DNA of 49,313 nt from positions 1 to 49,313 of the forward strand of contig CALQTN020000032.1 of NCBI GenBank assembly GCA_943333505.2, written 5' to 3'. Numbering within the stretch: position 1 is the stretch's first letter; every line of letters starts with the position of its first letter. The position numbers and the translations under genes are program-made. Positions 17,886 to 26,839 of this stretch are shown piece after piece. The stretch is from Asaia bogorensis. GTDB taxonomy: Bacteria; Pseudomonadota; Alphaproteobacteria; Acetobacterales; Acetobacteraceae. The notes under the pieces were generated by a model that worked only from the letters and a program-made list of their open reading frames with translations, searched no databases and was not told the origin of the DNA.

Positions 17886-19706
17886 TCAAACCGCTTCGCC
17901 CATCCCCTGCTGGCGCAACAACTCCCGGTATGGCCCCGGCCTTGCGGCCAGCACGCTCGGTGGTCCATCGTCGATCACCTGCCCGGCCTGCATCACCACC
18001 ACCCGGTCGAAATTTTGTAACGTCGACAGCCGATGCGCAATGGCAATTACTGTCCGCCCCTGCATCAGCCGATCAAGCGCGACCTGGATCGCCTGCTCGC
18101 TTTCGCTATCCAACGCGCTCGTTGCCTCATCCAGCAGCAGGATCGGCGCATCCTTCAGCAGCGCGCGGGCAATCGCGAGGCGTTGGCGCTGGCCACCGGA
18201 CAGGCGGGTGCCGCGATTTCCGACCGGGGTTGCAAAGCCATCCGGCAGCGCCTCGATGAACTCACGGCAGCGCGCGGTTTCAGCAGCCCGCAGGACATCG
18301 GCCTCCGACGCATCGGGCCGGGCGTAGCGGATGTTTTCCAGCACCGATCGATTGAACAACGCAATATCCTGCGGCACCACCGCCAGTGCGTCGTTCAGGC
18401 TTGCTTGGGTCAGATGGGTGATGTCCTGCCCGTCAACCAGGACTGTTCCGCGATTTGTGTCGTAAAATCGTTGCAGCAATGCCAATACAGTGGATTTTCC
18501 GGCACCCGAAGCACCCACCAGCCCGACCCGCTGGCCAGCCGGCACCACCAGATCGAAGCGCTGCAAAATCGGTGACCGGCCGGGATAGGCAAACGTCACG
18601 TCTGTAAACGTTACCGCGCCCGGGCCAGGCGTCAGTACCACCGCATCCGGCGCATCGGGCATCGTGTGCGGTTCGAGCAGCGCCACCAGCGCCTCATCCA
18701 GCCGCGCAACGTGCTGGGTCAAATCAACCAGAGACACCGCCAGGTCGCGGGTGCCGTGCAGAATGGTGAAGCCGAGGCCGCAAATCAGGTTAATGTCCCC
18801 GACCGTCGCCTGTCCGGCCTGCCACATTGAAATGCCCCAGGCGAGCAGGCCTGCGGTGATCAGCGCCGTCATCGCCGCGTGCAGCAGACGCAGCTTTTCC
18901 ATATATCGCAGGCTGCGCAGTCGGGCCGCCATTTCATTCCCGATCCGGCCGCCAATGCGCTGGCGTTCGCGGAAAGTGGCGCCGAAGGCACGCACAACAT
19001 GCATGTTGGTGATCACGTCCACCAGTTCGCCATCAACCGCCGCCGCCTGCTCAGCGAAGGCACGATGGATGGGCGTGCCGGCGGCCGCCAGACGGAAAAT
19101 CACCGCCGCCATACTCACCGCAACAACCCCGAGGCTTCCCGCCATCAACGGGTTCACGGTGGCGATCAGGATGATGGCAATGGTCACCGCCAGGATCGGT
19201 GGGATGACATTCCAGGTGCCGGTGCTCTCGGTCTGGAAAATCGCGTTGGAGGTCGCGGTGATCCGGCTGGCAAGCGTCCCTGGCATACGGTCGGCAAAGT
19301 AGCTTGGCGAATGCCCGGTCAGATGCGCAAACAGATCGGCCCGCACATCCCCAGTGACCTGAACGAAAACCCGCGCCGCCACCCAGCCGCCAATGCGCCA
19401 GGTGAAGTTGTCGGCGACAATCAAGGCGCACAACACCGAAAATGCCACCCAGGCGGCGTTGCCCGCGGCCGCAGGACCTTGGCTCACCACATCGATCAGG
19501 TTCTTCAGCCCGTATTGGGTGAAGACCGAAAACAACACTGCGCCGAACACCGATGCCAGCACCACACCGTGCCCCACCCTGTGGCGCAGCACATAGTGCA
19601 GCAGGAAACGCAGAGGGCTGCGTTGGAACGGCACGACATCAGTCCGATGGCTCGTCAATTTCACAATCTTCCAGCGGGAGTGGACAGCATCAGTTTGCCT
19701 CGCCAT
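17886..19706 (-). CDS. ABC exporter (fused TMD-NBD half-transporter)
   Basis: The 606-residue protein has a six-helix type-1 exporter membrane domain (about residues 30-320) and a nucleotide-binding domain with Walker A GASGAGKST, signature LSGGQRQRLAIARALL, Walker B ILLLDEATSALD and the H-loop AIAHRLS. It acts as a dimer in the inner membrane. The fold matches MsbA-like/ATM-like lipid or peptide exporters, but the substrate is unknown. I chose ATG 19706. An upstream start at 19763 would overlap the divergent glycosyltransferase. It may supply an envelope component, given the adjacent sugar transferases. Confidence 0.88.
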   Translation of the reverse strand: MARQTDAVHSRWKIVKLTSHRTDVVPFQRSPLRFLLHYVLRHRVGHGVVLASVFGAVLFSVFTQYGLKNLIDVVSQGPAAAGNAAWVAFSVLCALIVADNFTWRIGGWVAARVFVQVTGDVRADLFAHLTGHSPSYFADRMPGTLASRITATSNAIFQTESTGTWNVIPPILAVTIAIILIATVNPLMAGSLGVVAVSMAAVIFRLAAAGTPIHRAFAEQAAAVDGELVDVITNMHVVRAFGATFRERQRIGGRIGNEMAARLRSLRYMEKLRLLHAAMTALITAGLLAWGISMWQAGQATVGDINLICGLGFTILHGTRDLAVSLVDLTQHVARLDEALVALLEPHTMPDAPDAVVLTPGPGAVTFTDVTFAYPGRSPILQRFDLVVPAGQRVGLVGASGAGKSTVLALLQRFYDTNRGTVLVDGQDITHLTQASLNDALAVVPQDIALFNRSVLENIRYARPDASEADVLRAAETARCREFIEALPDGFATPVGNRGTRLSGGQRQRLAIARALLKDAPILLLDEATSALDSESEQAIQVALDRLMQGRTVIAIAHRLSTLQNFDRVVVMQAGQVIDDGPPSVLAARPGPYRELLRQQGMGEAV

Positions 19707-19738
19707 TAAGGCCCAATTGCGTCCCTTAAGGCAAAACA

Positions 19739-20767
19739 ATGCGTATCGCCCAAATCGCCCCACTCTTCGAAGCCGTGCCGCCGCTGCGCTATGGCGGCAC
19801 CGAACGGGTGGTGCATTGGCTGACCGAGGCGCTGGTCGCCAGCGGCCACGACGTCACCCTGTTCGCCTCGGGTGACAGTCGGACCTCGGCCCAGCTTGCC
19901 CCGATGCGGCCCCACGCTGAACGCTTCCAACGTAATTTCGAGGTCAATAACGCGCCCTACGCCGCGATGATCGAACATGTCGCCCGCCGCGCCAGCGAAT
20001 TCGATATTCTGCATTTCCATATCGATTTCCACCCCATGTCAGTGATGTCGCGCCAGGCCACCCCGTTCCTGACCACGTTGCACGGCAGGCTCGACCAGGA
20101 CTGGGTGCCGGGAATTTACCGCCTGTTCCCCAATGCCCCGCTGGTCTCGATCTCCGATAATCATCGCAAGCCGTTGCCCGGTCAGAACTGGCTCGCAACA
20201 GTCTTGCATGGCATGCCGCGCGACCTGTTGCGCCCCGAGCCTGGCGCCCATGACTATTTTGCCTTCCTCGGCCGCATCTCTCCGGAAAAAGGCATCGTTG
20301 ACGCCATTCGCATCGCCCATGCCACTGGTATCACGCTCAAAATCGCCGCCAAAATCGGCGAGGAAGACGCGTTGTTCTACGAGCAGGTTGTCCGACCGCT
20401 GATCGATGGCAACAGGGTCGAGTATATCGGCGAAATCGACGACACCACCAAGGCTGGGTTCCTGTCCGGCGCAAAAGCCATGCTGTTCCCGATCGACTGG
20501 CCGGAACCCTTCGGCCTGGTGATGATTGAGGCAATGGCCTGCGGCTGCCCGGTCATCGCCTACCCCAACGGGTCGGTGCCGGAAGTGATCGAAGATGGGC
20601 TGACCGGCTTTATCGTGCCCGATGTCGCGGCAGCGATTGCCGCCTGCGGCAGACTTGATACGCTTGACCGCACCAAAGTGCGGGCCCGGTTCGACCAGCG
20701 CTGGACCTCCGATCGCATGGCTGCCGATTATCTCGGGTTGTATCAACGCCTGATCGACCGCAAATAG
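19739..20767 (+). CDS. GT4-family glycosyltransferase (copy 1)
   Basis: The 342-residue GT-B enzyme begins MRIAQIAPLFEAVPP and has the donor-site pattern PEPFGLVMIEAMACGCPVIA followed by GSVPEVIEDGLTGFIV, the E-x7-E motif of retaining family-4 glycosyltransferases. It would transfer a sugar from a nucleotide-sugar donor in the cytosol. It is divergent from the ABC exporter (33-bp gap) and followed by a closely related copy. The acceptor is unknown. A role in surface glycan or sugar-conjugate synthesis is inference. Confidence 0.87.
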   Translation: MRIAQIAPLFEAVPPLRYGGTERVVHWLTEALVASGHDVTLFASGDSRTSAQLAPMRPHAERFQRNFEVNNAPYAAMIEHVARRASEFDILHFHIDFHPMSVMSRQATPFLTTLHGRLDQDWVPGIYRLFPNAPLVSISDNHRKPLPGQNWLATVLHGMPRDLLRPEPGAHDYFAFLGRISPEKGIVDAIRIAHATGITLKIAAKIGEEDALFYEQVVRPLIDGNRVEYIGEIDDTTKAGFLSGAKAMLFPIDWPEPFGLVMIEAMACGCPVIAYPNGSVPEVIEDGLTGFIVPDVAAAIAACGRLDTLDRTKVRARFDQRWTSDRMAADYLGLYQRLIDRK

Positions 20768-20832
20768 CCGTTTTTCGGCCATCATCGCTGCCTAAAGACC
20801 TGCCATCCCACTCTGCCAGAAAGCCAAAGCCC

Positions 20833-21876
20833 ATGCGTATCGCCCAGATTGCCCCTCTTTTCGAAGCCGTGCCGCCCAAGCTTTATGGTGGCACCGAACG
20901 GGTGGTGCATTGGCTGACCGAGGGCCTGGTGGACCTCGGCCACGATGTCACGCTGTTCGCGTCGGGCGACTCGGAAACCTCGGCGACGCTGGTGCCGTGC
21001 TGGCCGCAGGCGCTGCGGCTCAATCCGGTGATCGACTGGAACGCCACCTACGCAATGCTGATCGAAACCGTCGCCCGTCGCGCCCACGAGTTCGACGTGC
21101 TGCATTTTCATATCGATTACTGGCCGAATTCGGTGTTCATGCGCCTCGGCATTCCGTTTGTGACCACCATGCATGGTCGCCTCGATTTGCCGCTGTTTGT
21201 GCAGACCTTCAACTTCTTCAAGGACGTGCCCCAGGTCTCGATCTCCAACAATCAGCGCACCCCCGTGCCCAATCTCAACTGGGCCGGCACCGTCTATCAC
21301 GGGATGCCCGCCGATCTGCTGACCCCGCTGCCAAATGGCGGCCAGGGCAATTATTTCGCCTTCCTCGGCCGCATCTCTCCGGAAAAACGTGTTGATCGCG
21401 CTATCGAAATCGCCGGCGCCACTGGCCGCGAACTGAAAATCGCCGCCAAGATCGACCGCGCCGACCAGGACTATTTCGACCGCGAGATCGCCCATCTCTT
21501 CACCCAACCCCATGTGAATTATATCGGCGAAATCAACGATGTGCAGAAAGTGCCGTTCCTTGCCAACGCCACCGCCCTGCTGGTGCCGATCGACTGGGAA
21601 GAACCTTTCGGCCTCGTGATGATCGAGGCGATGGCCACCGGCACCCCGGTGATCGCCTTCCGGCGCGGCTCAGTGCCCGAAGTGATCGATGACGGCGTCA
21701 CCGGGTTCATCGTCGATACCATGGAGCAGGCGATTGCGGCGGCCAAACGGGTCCATACCCTCGATCGTGCGAAGGTGCGGGCGCGGTTTGAGGAACGCTT
21801 TACCAATCGCCGCATGGCGGGGGATTATGTTGCGATTTATCAGACGTTGATTGATCAGAAAGCAGCGAAAGCGTAA
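20833..21876 (+). CDS. GT4-family glycosyltransferase (copy 2)
   Basis: The 347-residue protein is a tandem duplicate of the preceding gene: the first 30 residues are nearly identical (MRIAQIAPLFEAVPPKLYGG), as are AFLGRISPEK, EPFGLVMIEAMATG and the domain ends. The central acceptor region (HFHIDYWPNSVF versus HFHIDFHPMSVM) has diverged, which suggests different acceptors or donors. All GT4 donor-site residues are retained. It ends shortly before a bidirectional terminator that separates it from the ABC-F gene. Confidence 0.87.
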   Translation: MRIAQIAPLFEAVPPKLYGGTERVVHWLTEGLVDLGHDVTLFASGDSETSATLVPCWPQALRLNPVIDWNATYAMLIETVARRAHEFDVLHFHIDYWPNSVFMRLGIPFVTTMHGRLDLPLFVQTFNFFKDVPQVSISNNQRTPVPNLNWAGTVYHGMPADLLTPLPNGGQGNYFAFLGRISPEKRVDRAIEIAGATGRELKIAAKIDRADQDYFDREIAHLFTQPHVNYIGEINDVQKVPFLANATALLVPIDWEEPFGLVMIEAMATGTPVIAFRRGSVPEVIDDGVTGFIVDTMEQAIAAAKRVHTLDRAKVRARFEERFTNRRMAGDYVAIYQTLIDQKAAKA

Positions 21877-21885
21877 GGAGGTATG

Positions 21886-21907
21886 TTATTTTTACGAACA
21901 AAAATAA
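21886..21907. terminator. AT-rich bidirectional hairpin
   Basis: TTATTTTT (21886-21893) pairs with AAAAATAA (21900-21907) around ACGAAC, in the gap between two convergent genes. T and A runs on both sides allow termination in both directions. The core TTTTT..GAACAAAAA recurs at 44808-44825. Confidence 0.6.
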
Positions 21908-21921
21908 GCGCTTGCCTTCGC

Positions 21922-23403
21922 CTATCCCTGCTCCTTCATCCCGCCATCCGCCACCATCAGCACCCGCGTCCCAATCGCGCGCACGAAAAACCGGTCATGC
22001 GACACTAGCACGCAGGTCGCGCCATGGCTGATGATTTCGTCCTCCAACCGTTCCTGCCCGGCAATGTCGACATGGTTGGTCGGTTCATCCATCAGATAAA
22101 AATTCGGCTCGGTCAGCCGCAAAGCCAACAGCCCCAACCTTGCCTTCTGCCCGGGCGACATCTGCGCGATTTTGCGGCGCTGGGTGTCGATATCAAACCC
22201 TGCTGATGCCAACAGGCTGAGGCTGCGCTGATCGCCAAGCCGGAAGCTGCCCGCGATGAAGCCATGCGCGGTATCGTCGGCCGGCAATTGCGACATCTGC
22301 TGATCGATATAGCCAACCACCGCGCTCGGACTTGCGGTAAGCCCAGGAATTTCGCCCCCGAGACACATCACCTCACGCAGCATACGTACGAATTGCGACT
22401 TGCCCACCCCATTAGCGCCGGTGATCACGATCCGATCGCCCTGAAAGATCTTGAGCGCCCCGGTGCGAAACAAATGTCGGCCATCCGGCGTGGTGACCGC
22501 TATATTATCAAGCGATACCATAACCTTGGCATGGGTTCCGCGATTGGACAGCTTGATCTCGCCGCTGCGGATCTGCTCAACTGGGCGCAGCGCCTGCTCT
22601 ATTGCCTCGGCGCGGGCGTTCAATTGCTTGGATTTCTTCAGCAGCAGATCACTGCCGCTGTTAATCCCGACATTTTTCAGCCGGCCGGCATTCTGCCGCA
22701 GGCGTTGGGCTTCTTTCGCGTCTTTCGCCAGAATTGCGTCCTGGGCTGCATCATCAGCAGCCATCAGCCCCCGCGCCCGGCTGAACGGATGGGCGTAATC
22801 GCGGCTGATCTCGGCACGCAGAAAAAACGTCCTGGTGGTGCAGTCATCGAGGAATTGCCGGTCATGGCTCGCGATCAGCATCGCCACGCCTTCGCTGCCA
22901 TAGCGGATCCAATCCTCCAGCACCGCCAGCCGATCGAGGTCGAGATGGTTGGTCGGCTCATCCAACAGCAGCACATCAGGCTCGGTAATCCAGGCGCGGG
23001 CAATCAGCGCGAAACGCTGCCAGCCGCCCGACAGCACCCGCAATGGCCGATCATGCATCGCCGCCGGCGTATCGAACATGTCGAGCGCCACCCCACAGCG
23101 CCAGGCATTGGCCTCGCGATCGGCCGGCGGCAGCGCGCGGCGGATCGCCTCCACCAGCGTCAGGTCAAGCAGATTTTCCGGCACGTCCTGTTCGACATAG
23201 CCAATCTTGAGGCCACGTTTGCGGGTGATCTCACCGCTGCCGGCCTCCGCCTGTCCGGCCAGGCAACGCAGCAAAGTGGATTTGCCCGCACCATTGCCCG
23301 CAATCAGGCCAACCCGATCGCCTTCGTGGATCGTGAGGTTAAGGTTGTGGAACAGGCGATGGGGGGACGCGATACCGAGTCCGTTGATATTGATCAGGCT
23401 CAT
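21922..23403 (-). CDS. ABC-F family ATPase
   Basis: The 493-residue soluble protein has two ABC domains and no membrane segment. Domain 1 has GNGAGKST, LSGGWQRFALIARA and LLLDEPTNHLDL. Domain 2 has GANGVGKSQF, a degenerate signature (MSPGQKARLGLLAL) and LMDEPTNHVDI. A charged inter-domain linker (about 230-290) is where ABC-F proteins contact the ribosomal P/E-site tRNA. It would modulate translation, like Uup or EttA. The exact subfamily is not clear. There is no antibiotic-resistance context. Confidence 0.88.
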   Translation of the reverse strand: MSLININGLGIASPHRLFHNLNLTIHEGDRVGLIAGNGAGKSTLLRCLAGQAEAGSGEITRKRGLKIGYVEQDVPENLLDLTLVEAIRRALPPADREANAWRCGVALDMFDTPAAMHDRPLRVLSGGWQRFALIARAWITEPDVLLLDEPTNHLDLDRLAVLEDWIRYGSEGVAMLIASHDRQFLDDCTTRTFFLRAEISRDYAHPFSRARGLMAADDAAQDAILAKDAKEAQRLRQNAGRLKNVGINSGSDLLLKKSKQLNARAEAIEQALRPVEQIRSGEIKLSNRGTHAKVMVSLDNIAVTTPDGRHLFRTGALKIFQGDRIVITGANGVGKSQFVRMLREVMCLGGEIPGLTASPSAVVGYIDQQMSQLPADDTAHGFIAGSFRLGDQRSLSLLASAGFDIDTQRRKIAQMSPGQKARLGLLALRLTEPNFYLMDEPTNHVDIAGQERLEDEIISHGATCVLVSHDRFFVRAIGTRVLMVADGGMKEQG

Positions 23404-23412
23404 CTATGTCTC

Positions 23413-24420
23413 TCAGGTCGTCATGCTCTCACCCGCCCCGGCGGCAATAATCGCCTCGATCAGCACCTGGGTCGCCAGCGCGTCCTCCCCGGTCACCGCC
23501 GGGTCGCGATCTTCGGCGATGGCGGCAACAAAATCCGCCAGCACCGCACGATGCGCGTCATGCGGGAAATCCATGATGCTGGCGCCCCCACCTGTGCCCT
23601 CGGTCGAAAGATGCTCCAGGCTGCTGCCATCGAGAAAGCGCACCCGCAATGACGCCCCTTCAAGCCGCGCGGTGCCGAGGCTGCCGATAATCTCGATGCT
23701 GTCCGGCCGCCCTGGAATGCTCGCCGTGGTGGCAATCAGCGTCGCCGGTGCGCCGCTGGCGGTTTCCAGCAGGGCACTCGCGTAATCCTCGGTTTCCATG
23801 CGGTGCAACGCGGTGGTTCGCACCTGGGCCGCCACCACCCGGCGTACGCCGACAAGATGCTGGAAGAAATTCAGCGCGTGGATCGCCTGGGTCAGCAGCA
23901 CCCCACCGCCGTCGCGCGCCACCGTCCCGCGCCCGACCTCGTCATAATAGGATTGCTGTCGCCACCATGGGATCTGCACGCTGGTGGCCTGGACTTCGCC
24001 CAACCGACCACTGCGCAGCACGTCGTGCATCGCGATCGACGCCTCGCGAAACCGCTGCTGCAGCACCACCCCAACCCGGACCCGCGCCGCGCGGCCCTCG
24101 GCCACCAAGGCGCGCGCAGCCTCGGTCGAAACCTCAAGCGGCTTTTCCACCAGCACATGCTTGCCCGCGGCAAATGCCAGCCTGGCGATGGCGAGATGCG
24201 ATGATGGCGGGGTCAGCACCAGCACCGCACCAACCCGAGGATCGGCAATCGCTGCCGCAATATCGGTGGTCGTCGGATAGTCGGCAAACGCGGCCAGGCT
24301 CGCCGCCCGTCGTGCGGCGACAAACCGCACATCCACCAAGCCCGCCAGATCCCGCAGCGACTTGAAATGCGGGATGCTGCCTGGTCCGGTGCCAATGACC
24401 GCGAGGCCGAGCATGCTCAC
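23413..24420 (-). CDS. Gfo/Idh/MocA family oxidoreductase (second of pair)
   Basis: The 335-residue NAD(P)-dependent dehydrogenase has an N-terminal Rossmann fold (MLGLAVIGTGPGSIPHF) and the family EKPLE motif (KHVLVEKPLEVS, Lys near residue 95). The C-terminal beta-sheet domain contains GGGVLLTQAIHALNFFQHL with the usual His. It would oxidise a sugar or cyclitol, substrate unknown. It overlaps the upstream gene of the same family by 4 nt, so the two probably act in the same catabolic step or on related sugars. Confidence 0.87.
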   Translation of the reverse strand: MSMLGLAVIGTGPGSIPHFKSLRDLAGLVDVRFVAARRAASLAAFADYPTTTDIAAAIADPRVGAVLVLTPPSSHLAIARLAFAAGKHVLVEKPLEVSTEAARALVAEGRAARVRVGVVLQQRFREASIAMHDVLRSGRLGEVQATSVQIPWWRQQSYYDEVGRGTVARDGGGVLLTQAIHALNFFQHLVGVRRVVAAQVRTTALHRMETEDYASALLETASGAPATLIATTASIPGRPDSIEIIGSLGTARLEGASLRVRFLDGSSLEHLSTEGTGGGASIMDFPHDAHRAVLADFVAAIAEDRDPAVTGEDALATQVLIEAIIAAGAGESMTT

Positions 24421-25412
24421 AGCCGGATCGCGCGGGCTTGGGCCTCAAGCGCCAATCGGCATACGGTCAGGCAATGCGCCTGGGTCATCGCGGTTTCCGT
24501 CCGGTCGCGGACATCGTTGGCGAAATCACGGAAATAGGTCAGCGGACGGCCGGCGCAGTTGATGTAGCGGGTGCCCTGGTTGTTGACCAAAAACAGATGC
24601 TCGGTCCCTGGCCTGCCCTCGACATCGACATATTTGCGCAGCTCGATCGTGCCTTCGGTGCCCAGAATGGTGGTGCGGCCATCCCCCCAGGTCGACAACC
24701 CGTCGGCCGTGAACCAATCGACCCGGATATAGCCGGTGGCGCGGCTGTTCCGCAGCGCGATCTCGCCGAAATCCTCAAAGCCACCGCCAACCGCGTAGCT
24801 GCCAATGCTGGCATAGCCGATTTCGGCATCGCGGCTATCGGTGAAGGCGAGGAATTGGTCGATCTGATGGCTGGCGATATCGACCAGGATGCCACCGTAA
24901 TATTTCGCGTCGAAAAACCACGCCGGGCGCAGCGCCCGGTTGAGCCGATGCGGGCCCAGCCCGATGGTTTGGATCACCCGGCCGATAGCGCCCGCCCGCA
25001 CCAAAGCCAGGGCCTCGGCGGTGGATGGGGTTTGGAAGCGTTCCGAAAAGCACACCGAAAAAATCCGGCCGGTTTCAGCGACGGTCTGTTGCACCGCGGC
25101 CAGTTGGGCAAAATCGGTGATGCCGGGCTTGTCGACCAGGACGTCCTTGCCGCGCCGCATCGCCTCAATCGCCAGGGGCGCACGCTCGGACGGGATCGAG
25201 GCAATCGCGATGACATCGATCGTCCTGTCGTCCAGCAAACAGTCCTTGTCGGCAATTTCCGCCAGATGCGGAAAGCGCTTGCGGAACCCTTCCAGTACCA
25301 CGGGATCCGATGTCACTGGCCAGTAGCCAGCGCATTCCATGCCCGCCTCGATCAGATGGGCGGTCAGTTCATAAACATGGCGGTGGTCGAGGCCGATGAC
25401 GGCGAAGCGCAT
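24417..25412 (-). CDS. Gfo/Idh/MocA family oxidoreductase (first of pair)
   Basis: The 331-residue protein starts MRFAVIGLDHRHVYEL, with a modified nucleotide-binding loop (GLDHRHV instead of GxGxxG). It has KDVLVDKPG in place of the more common EKP, and GGILVDIASHQIDQFLAF in the C-terminal domain. The ATG at 25412 is preceded by GGAAGGA. The frame is open further upstream into an SDR remnant, which is unrelated. It is coupled to the next dehydrogenase by a 4-nt overlap. The altered loop suggests a distinct cofactor pose or substrate. Confidence 0.85.
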   Translation of the reverse strand: MRFAVIGLDHRHVYELTAHLIEAGMECAGYWPVTSDPVVLEGFRKRFPHLAEIADKDCLLDDRTIDVIAIASIPSERAPLAIEAMRRGKDVLVDKPGITDFAQLAAVQQTVAETGRIFSVCFSERFQTPSTAEALALVRAGAIGRVIQTIGLGPHRLNRALRPAWFFDAKYYGGILVDIASHQIDQFLAFTDSRDAEIGYASIGSYAVGGGFEDFGEIALRNSRATGYIRVDWFTADGLSTWGDGRTTILGTEGTIELRKYVDVEGRPGTEHLFLVNNQGTRYINCAGRPLTYFRDFANDVRDRTETAMTQAHCLTVCRLALEAQARAIRL

Positions 25413-25451
25413 GGTACTCGTCCTTCCTATCGGCTCAGCCGTGCCAGAATC

Positions 25452-25549
25452 GCCTGTCCGCGCCGCCAGCGCTCCCGCCTGGGCCGCACCCATTCCACTC
25501 GCCGCCCCGGTCACAACCGCGACCGGGGCGGCAAGCGGAAAACGGACGC
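25452..25549 (-). pseudogene. Short-chain dehydrogenase N-terminal remnant
   Basis: The gap between the acyl-CoA dehydrogenase stop and the oxidoreductase start reads AAPVAVVTGAASGMGAAQAG followed by ALAARTG. This is the first beta strand and TGxxxGxG cofactor loop of a short-chain dehydrogenase. It runs for only about 30 codons before similarity stops, and it is in frame with the following gene. It is probably the scar of a deleted SDR gene. Chance similarity is unlikely but possible. Confidence 0.6.
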
Positions 25550-26725
25550 TCAATCCGGCAGGCCAAGCACCCGCTTGGCGACGATATTGAGCTGCACTTC
25601 CGATGTGCCACCGGCGATCGACCCGGCCTTGGACCGCAGCCATTCACTGGTGCGGCGCAGTTCGTCGGGGGAGAATTCGTCGCCGTCCCACCCGAGGCCC
25701 TGCACGCCCTCGGCAGCGATGGTGACCTCGTAGCGCCGCTTGATGAGCTCGGTGCCATAATATTTAAACATCGCCGACGCGGGTCCTGGCGAGCTGCCGC
25801 TATCGGCGGCCTCAGCCGCACGGGCGCGGGTCAGCTGGAACGCATGGGCGTCGATGGCGAAGGACGCAATCCGGTCACGCAACACCGGATCGGCGATCCG
25901 CCCGCCCGAGGCCCCGGCATGCTGCTTGGCGATGTCTTCGAGCGGCTGTTCCGACTTGGCGGTGCGGCGCCCGGCAATACCCTTGCGTTCATGTTCGAGC
26001 AGCCGCTTGGCGATCGTCCAGCCCTTGTTGAGCCGGCCGAGAATGTTCTCCTGCGGCACCTGAACGTTTTCCAGGAAGGTTTCGCAGAACGGCGAGGCCC
26101 CATTGATCAGCCGGATCGGCTTCACCCGCACGCCGGGATTGTTCATGTCGATGAGCAGGAAGCTGATGCCCTCATGCTTTTTTGCCGCCGGATCGGTGCG
26201 CACCAGACAGAAAATCCAGTCGGCGTAGTTGGCGCCCGAGGTCCAGATCTTGTGCCCGTTGACCAGGAAATGATCGCCCTGATGCACGGCCCTGGTTTGC
26301 AGGCTGGCAAGGTCTGATCCCGCGCCGGGTTCCGAGTAACCCTGGCACCAGCGCCGCTCGCCGGAGGTAATTTTCGGCAGTTGCTCGGCCTTCTGTTCCG
26401 GGGTGCCATATTCCAGCAGCACCGGCCCCAGCATGCTCAGCCCCATGCCAACCAGCGGTTTGCGGCAGCCCAGCGCCAGCATTTCATCTTCAAGGATCTG
26501 CGCCTCGTATTCCGAAAGCTCCCCACCGCCAAATTCCTTCGGCCAGGTCGGCGCGGTCCAGCCCTTCGCGTGCATGCGCTCAAGCCAGATTTTCTGCTCC
26601 TCGTTCTCGAAATGGCTCTTGGTGCCGCCACCATAGGCCTCACCATCCTCACCGCGCATCGACGGCGGGCAGTTAGCGTCGAGCCATTTGCGAGTTTCGG
26701 CGCGGAAATCGGCGACTGAGGCCAT
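25550..26725 (-). CDS. Acyl-CoA dehydrogenase family protein
   Basis: The 391-residue FAD enzyme has the three acyl-CoA dehydrogenase parts. The N-terminal helical domain is followed by the FAD/substrate middle domain (WCQGYSEPGAGSDLASLQT, VNGHKIWTSGA). The C-terminal helical domain contains GIAGGTSEVQLNIVAKRVLG. It would introduce the alpha-beta double bond into an acyl-CoA. The start MASVADFR at 26725 has AGGAGAA upstream. No electron-transfer flavoprotein or thiolase gene is adjacent, so the substrate is unknown. Confidence 0.9.
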   Translation of the reverse strand: MASVADFRAETRKWLDANCPPSMRGEDGEAYGGGTKSHFENEEQKIWLERMHAKGWTAPTWPKEFGGGELSEYEAQILEDEMLALGCRKPLVGMGLSMLGPVLLEYGTPEQKAEQLPKITSGERRWCQGYSEPGAGSDLASLQTRAVHQGDHFLVNGHKIWTSGANYADWIFCLVRTDPAAKKHEGISFLLIDMNNPGVRVKPIRLINGASPFCETFLENVQVPQENILGRLNKGWTIAKRLLEHERKGIAGRRTAKSEQPLEDIAKQHAGASGGRIADPVLRDRIASFAIDAHAFQLTRARAAEAADSGSSPGPASAMFKYYGTELIKRRYEVTIAAEGVQGLGWDGDEFSPDELRRTSEWLRSKAGSIAGGTSEVQLNIVAKRVLGLPD

Positions 26726-26839
26726 TGCGGTTCTCCTGGACAGTTGAGATGATTGAAGCACCGTGCCAGGGCTTTCGGCAAGGGCTGGGTTTATCCGGTT
26801 TACCGCCGGGGCGTTCTTCGTCTTTCAGGGCGAGTCGGG

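Noticed and set aside
22264-23652. 462-codon open frame on the plus strand across the ABC-F gene
   Set aside because: High-GC antisense shadow. The minus-strand ABC-F protein has all Walker and signature motifs, and the plus frame has no recognisable domain.
24438-25733. 431-codon plus-strand frame across the oxidoreductase genes
   Set aside because: Antisense shadow of two clear Gfo/Idh/MocA genes. Composition is His/Arg/Gly-rich without domains.
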